Part shown: in pieces, positions 61,205-64,000 of the stretch
Position numbering within the stretch: position 1 is the stretch's first letter
Layout: each line of letters opens with the position of its first letter
Assembly (NCBI RefSeq): GCF_000004075.3
Contig: NC_026660.2
Span: 27,097,498 to 27,161,497 of the forward strand
Direction: 5' to 3'
DNA: 64,000 nucleotides
From: Cucumis sativus
Taxonomy: Eukaryota > Streptophyta > Magnoliopsida > Cucurbitales > Cucurbitaceae
Notes under the pieces: model-generated
Databases searched by the model: none
Told to the model about the DNA's origin: nothing
The model's input: the letters and a program-made list of their open reading frames with translations, nothing else
Program-made: the position numbers and the translations under genes

Positions 61205-61490
61205 GGTGATATTGGCCGACGCAAATAAATTTTTTCCAAAAGGACTCATCGGTAGTGAAATAGACCTAAAAGGAAGTGACTTTAAAGTAAATATTCCATT
61301 TGGATATGGAAGAAGTTGTGTTGTAATACAATTCGGTTTACCTTACAATTCGATTTGTTTTATCTCAACTTCTACGTAGTTTTGATCGAATCAAAGGCTT
61401 TCAAATCTTCCAAATTGTATGTTTCCTACGTTAACTTGTCCTTTAGCTCATGATTTAATGCTTACTCCAATTTACTATCTACAGAGTTAA
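61205..61490 (+). pseudogene. P450 exon 2 fragment
   Basis: Reads ADANKFFPKGLIGSEIDLKG, then SDFK, then a frame-broken haem region (IPFGYGRSCVVIQFG-like) and a tail ending at 'acagagttaa'. The PERF and haem motifs are damaged (PKGL for PERF; the GRRGC region is shortened). No exon 1 is present nearby. The 3' part and flank duplicate the relic at 55868-56312. Confidence 0.8.
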
Positions 61491-61801
61491 AACGAATAAC
61501 ACACTAACGCTTCTATTTATCACTTACTATGTTAGTATGCTTTTGAAAAATAGTATAGAGCAATCAATACTTAAAAATAATATTTATGAAGTGAAGTTAT
61601 ATATAGATTTTAATGTGAGTAAAAGAGTAGCCACTCTTATGAAACTAGAAAATTATGGTGTTTGTCTTTGTGAATCTCTAGCTCTAGTAAGACCTATATC
61701 ATGAACCCTCCCCTGCATGTCTTAATTTGATTACTGTGTGCAACATGATGTAAGTTAATGAAATGAATATTATATTTTTCTATGCATGCGAGTAACTACT
61801 T
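61360..61801 (+). repeat. duplicated P450 3' end plus flank, copy 2
   Basis: Partner of 55868-56312; see the shared words listed there. Confidence 0.8.
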
Positions 61802-62502
61802 GTTATACATGTGTAAAATATCTTATTTAGAAAGGTTTAATTTGAGGATTAGCTCAACTATTGAAAATGTTATTCAAGTAATGCGTATGTGGGAGAAAGA
61901 TTTTATAAATCATTGTCGTCCAAAACGTGTGTAACTGTCAATATATATATAAAAGGCTTTTCGAGTTAGTAGATCTTAAATCTCGTACGTCTTTCTAGAG
62001 AAGAAGAGGAAGTGAATGGGGAAATCAGTTGTTGGAGCACCATAAGAGTGGAAGAAGAAGATGAGAATTAAATAATTGAGAGTGTGTTGTATCAATCAAA
62101 CTAACAATTGTATAGAATTAAATAATTGAGAGTGTGTTGTATCAATCAAACTAACAATTGTATCAGTTTTAGACTCTAAATTTTTACAAGTTTATCAACT
62201 TAACCTCAAACTTATGTAAATCTATTGACACAGAGGGTATGGTGGTTCAGGGTGCACAAAATAGATACCTTTAGCCCTCTCATCATCTTTCAAGGAATAT
62301 TTATTCAGCACAAAGGATAAATACAAACAGTTTAGGGCTAGAGTTTAGATACAGCAGACCCACCCTAACAATAATAATTATAACAATTGTTGTCGTTATA
62401 TAAATTGTGTGTTATGGGAATACTATGCCAAACTTATACTTTCCTCCTCCACATTTACCTTTCATGAGCTAAACTTTGCTTAGCTCAAAGTCAACACAAA
62501 AA
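61491..62502. other. intergenic upstream of P450-9
   Basis: Duplicated flank to 61801, a perfect 50-base tandem repeat at 62064-62163, and the P450-9 promoter. No gene seen. Confidence 0.55.
62064..62163. repeat. perfect 50-bp tandem repeat, 2 copies
   Basis: Unit starting 'agaattaaataattgaga' at 62064 and 62114, identical copies, about 340 bases before the P450-9 ATG. Confidence 0.9.
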
Positions 62503-64000
62503 ATGGGTTTCATTTGGATCATTCTTATCATCATCCATCTGCTTGCTCTTCTACTTATCCTTTGGAAATGGTTGCACATGAATAACAAAACCAAGAAATT
62601 ACTGCCTCCTGGTCCTAAAGGGTTCCCCGTTTTTGGTAGCCTTCATATTTTAGGGAAGTTTCCTCACAGAGATTTTCACCGCTTGTCTAAAAAATATGGA
62701 GCCATAATGCACATAAAACTAGGCCTTGTAAACACCATTGTTGTGTCTTCCTCTGAAGCCGCGGAGCTGTTTCTCAAAACCCATGATCTTGACTTTGCAA
62801 ATCACCCACCTAATGATGCTTTGAAGCACATTTCTTTTGGTCAAAGCAGCATGGTGGTTGCAAAAGATGGGCCTTATGTACGCAGCGTGCGCAAAATGTG
62901 CACTCAGAAGTTGCTTAACAGCCACAAACTCAATTCTTTCAAATCAATGAGAATGGAAGAAGTTGGGTTGTTTATTCAAGAGCTTCGTGAGGCTGCAAGA
63001 AGCGGGTTGCTTGTAAATCTTACTTCTAAACTCTCTTCTCTCGGTGCAAATATGATATGTTTGACGGTATTTGGGAGGAAATATAAAGATAAAGAACTTG
63101 ATGCAAAGGGTTTTAAGAGAATGGTAGGAGAGGCCCTCAAAGTAATTGGAGCTGTTAATGTGGGCGATTTCATTCCTTTTATTGCACCTCTTGATCTACA
63201 AGGATTAATCCGTCGTGCAAAATCTGTTCACAAAGTATTTGATAGGTTTCTTGAACGGATCATTGATGAACATCTTGAATCCAAGAACAATAATAGTACC
63301 AAAGATTTTGTTGATGTCATGTTGGAAATTATGGAATCTCAACAAACTGACTACCAAATTGATCGATCCACCATCAAAGCCATCATGCTGGTAAGCAAAC
63401 ATTATTTTGTAGGTAACAATCACACAATCGTAGTAGATTTTTCTATATTTGCAATAATGTAAAAGAGTTCTATTACACACTTAACTATCAAAGTAATTTA
63501 AAGGGCCACCTATTGCAATTAATTATCATACAACAAATTAAAAGTACACCAATGTCTGCTTTTCTGTTTTTTGTGTGTGTTAGGATCTTCTTTTTGCCGG
63601 AATGGACACTACAACGACTACCATCGGATGGGCAATAGCTGAGCTCATTAGACATCCAGAGATAATGAAGAAAGTGCAAAATGAATTAGAAGAAGTTGTA
63701 GGTTTGAAACGAATGGTGCAAGAATCAGAACTGTCTCATTTGAAATACTTAGAAATGGTTGTTAAAGAGGTTTTCAGGTTGCATCCTCCAGCTCCGTTAC
63801 TGATTCCACATCAACCCCTCAAAGATTGCATAGTTAATAATTTCCATATTCCTAAAATGTCACGTGTAATTGTGAATGCATGGGCAATTGGACGAGACCC
63901 ATGTGCTTGGACCGATGCACATAGATTCTTTCCAGAAAGATTCATCGGTAGTAAAGTGGATGTAAAAGGAAACCATTTTGAACTAATTCCATTTGGATCT
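62503..64000 (+). CDS. cytochrome P450-9, A-type, partial at window edge, altered C-helix
   Basis: Exon 1 62503-63390 (296 codons) and exon 2 from 63584, running off the right end inside the haem loop (…ELIPFGS). Start is the ATG at 62503 ([20 protein letters not shown]). Hinge [11 protein letters not shown]-helix [12 protein letters not shown], ExxR in KEVFRLHP and FPERF are normal. The C-helix reads [14 protein letters not shown]: the tryptophan conserved in all eight paralogues (YWRNxRK) is valine here. The preceding block is also unusual (FANHPPNDA instead of FASRP, and SSMVVAK instead of NLVFAPY). The frame is open, so it may be a functional enzyme under relaxed or shifted selection, or an early pseudogene. 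The haem cysteine is not visible in this window. Confidence 0.92.

Noticed and set aside
30128-64000. Multi-enzyme metabolic gene cluster
   Set aside because: Only P450s are present; no synthase, transferase or regulator lies between them, so a simple tandem array is the better reading.

Overview
This is plant nuclear DNA from a eudicot, most likely a cucurbit. Genes have short GT-AG introns in AT-rich, pyrimidine-rich spacers, there is a nuclear-type tRNA-Trp, and the protein families are plant-specific. The cucurbit assignment rests on the style of the P450 proteins and the AT-rich repeats and is an inference. I recognise no retrovirus-like or capsid-bearing element.

Left part (1-30 kb), housekeeping genes: a possible gene tail at the very start; a single-exon 89-residue protein of unknown function (4192-4461, minus); a seven-exon membrane-anchored RING-CH ubiquitin ligase (6998-11303, minus); a two-exon, extremely acidic nuclear protein whose intron appears to use a GC donor (12572-14778, minus); a six-exon gamma-glutamyltranspeptidase (17451-20065, minus) with a decayed partial copy (22838-23515); the chromosomal-passenger subunit Borealin (23951-26295, plus); the plastid PPR protein PPR5 (26946-28790, minus); and a tRNA-Trp(CCA) immediately upstream of PPR5. 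The order GGT - Borealin - PPR5 matches what I recall of Arabidopsis At4g39640 - At4g39630 - At4g39620, which supports the three identifications.

Right part (30-64 kb), a cytochrome P450 cluster: nine A-type (CYP71-clan, CYP736A- or CYP71AU-like) genes and two relics. Every gene has two exons with one phase-0 intron just before the I-helix. In order: P450-1 (+) and P450-2 (-), a convergent inverted pair; P450-3 and P450-4 (+), about 95% identical within a ~5 kb tandem duplication that includes the promoters; P450-5 (-), broken by a one-base frameshift; P450-6 (+), carrying a sharp tract nearly identical to P450-3/4 that looks like gene conversion; P450-7 (+); a relic; P450-8 (+); a second relic; and P450-9 (+), cut by the right edge and lacking the conserved C-helix tryptophan. 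The enzymes would sit on the ER face, anchored by an N-terminal helix, and oxidise small hydrophobic metabolites with a P450 reductase; substrates cannot be read from sequence. The array shows birth by tandem and inverted duplication, homogenisation by conversion, and death by frameshift and truncation.
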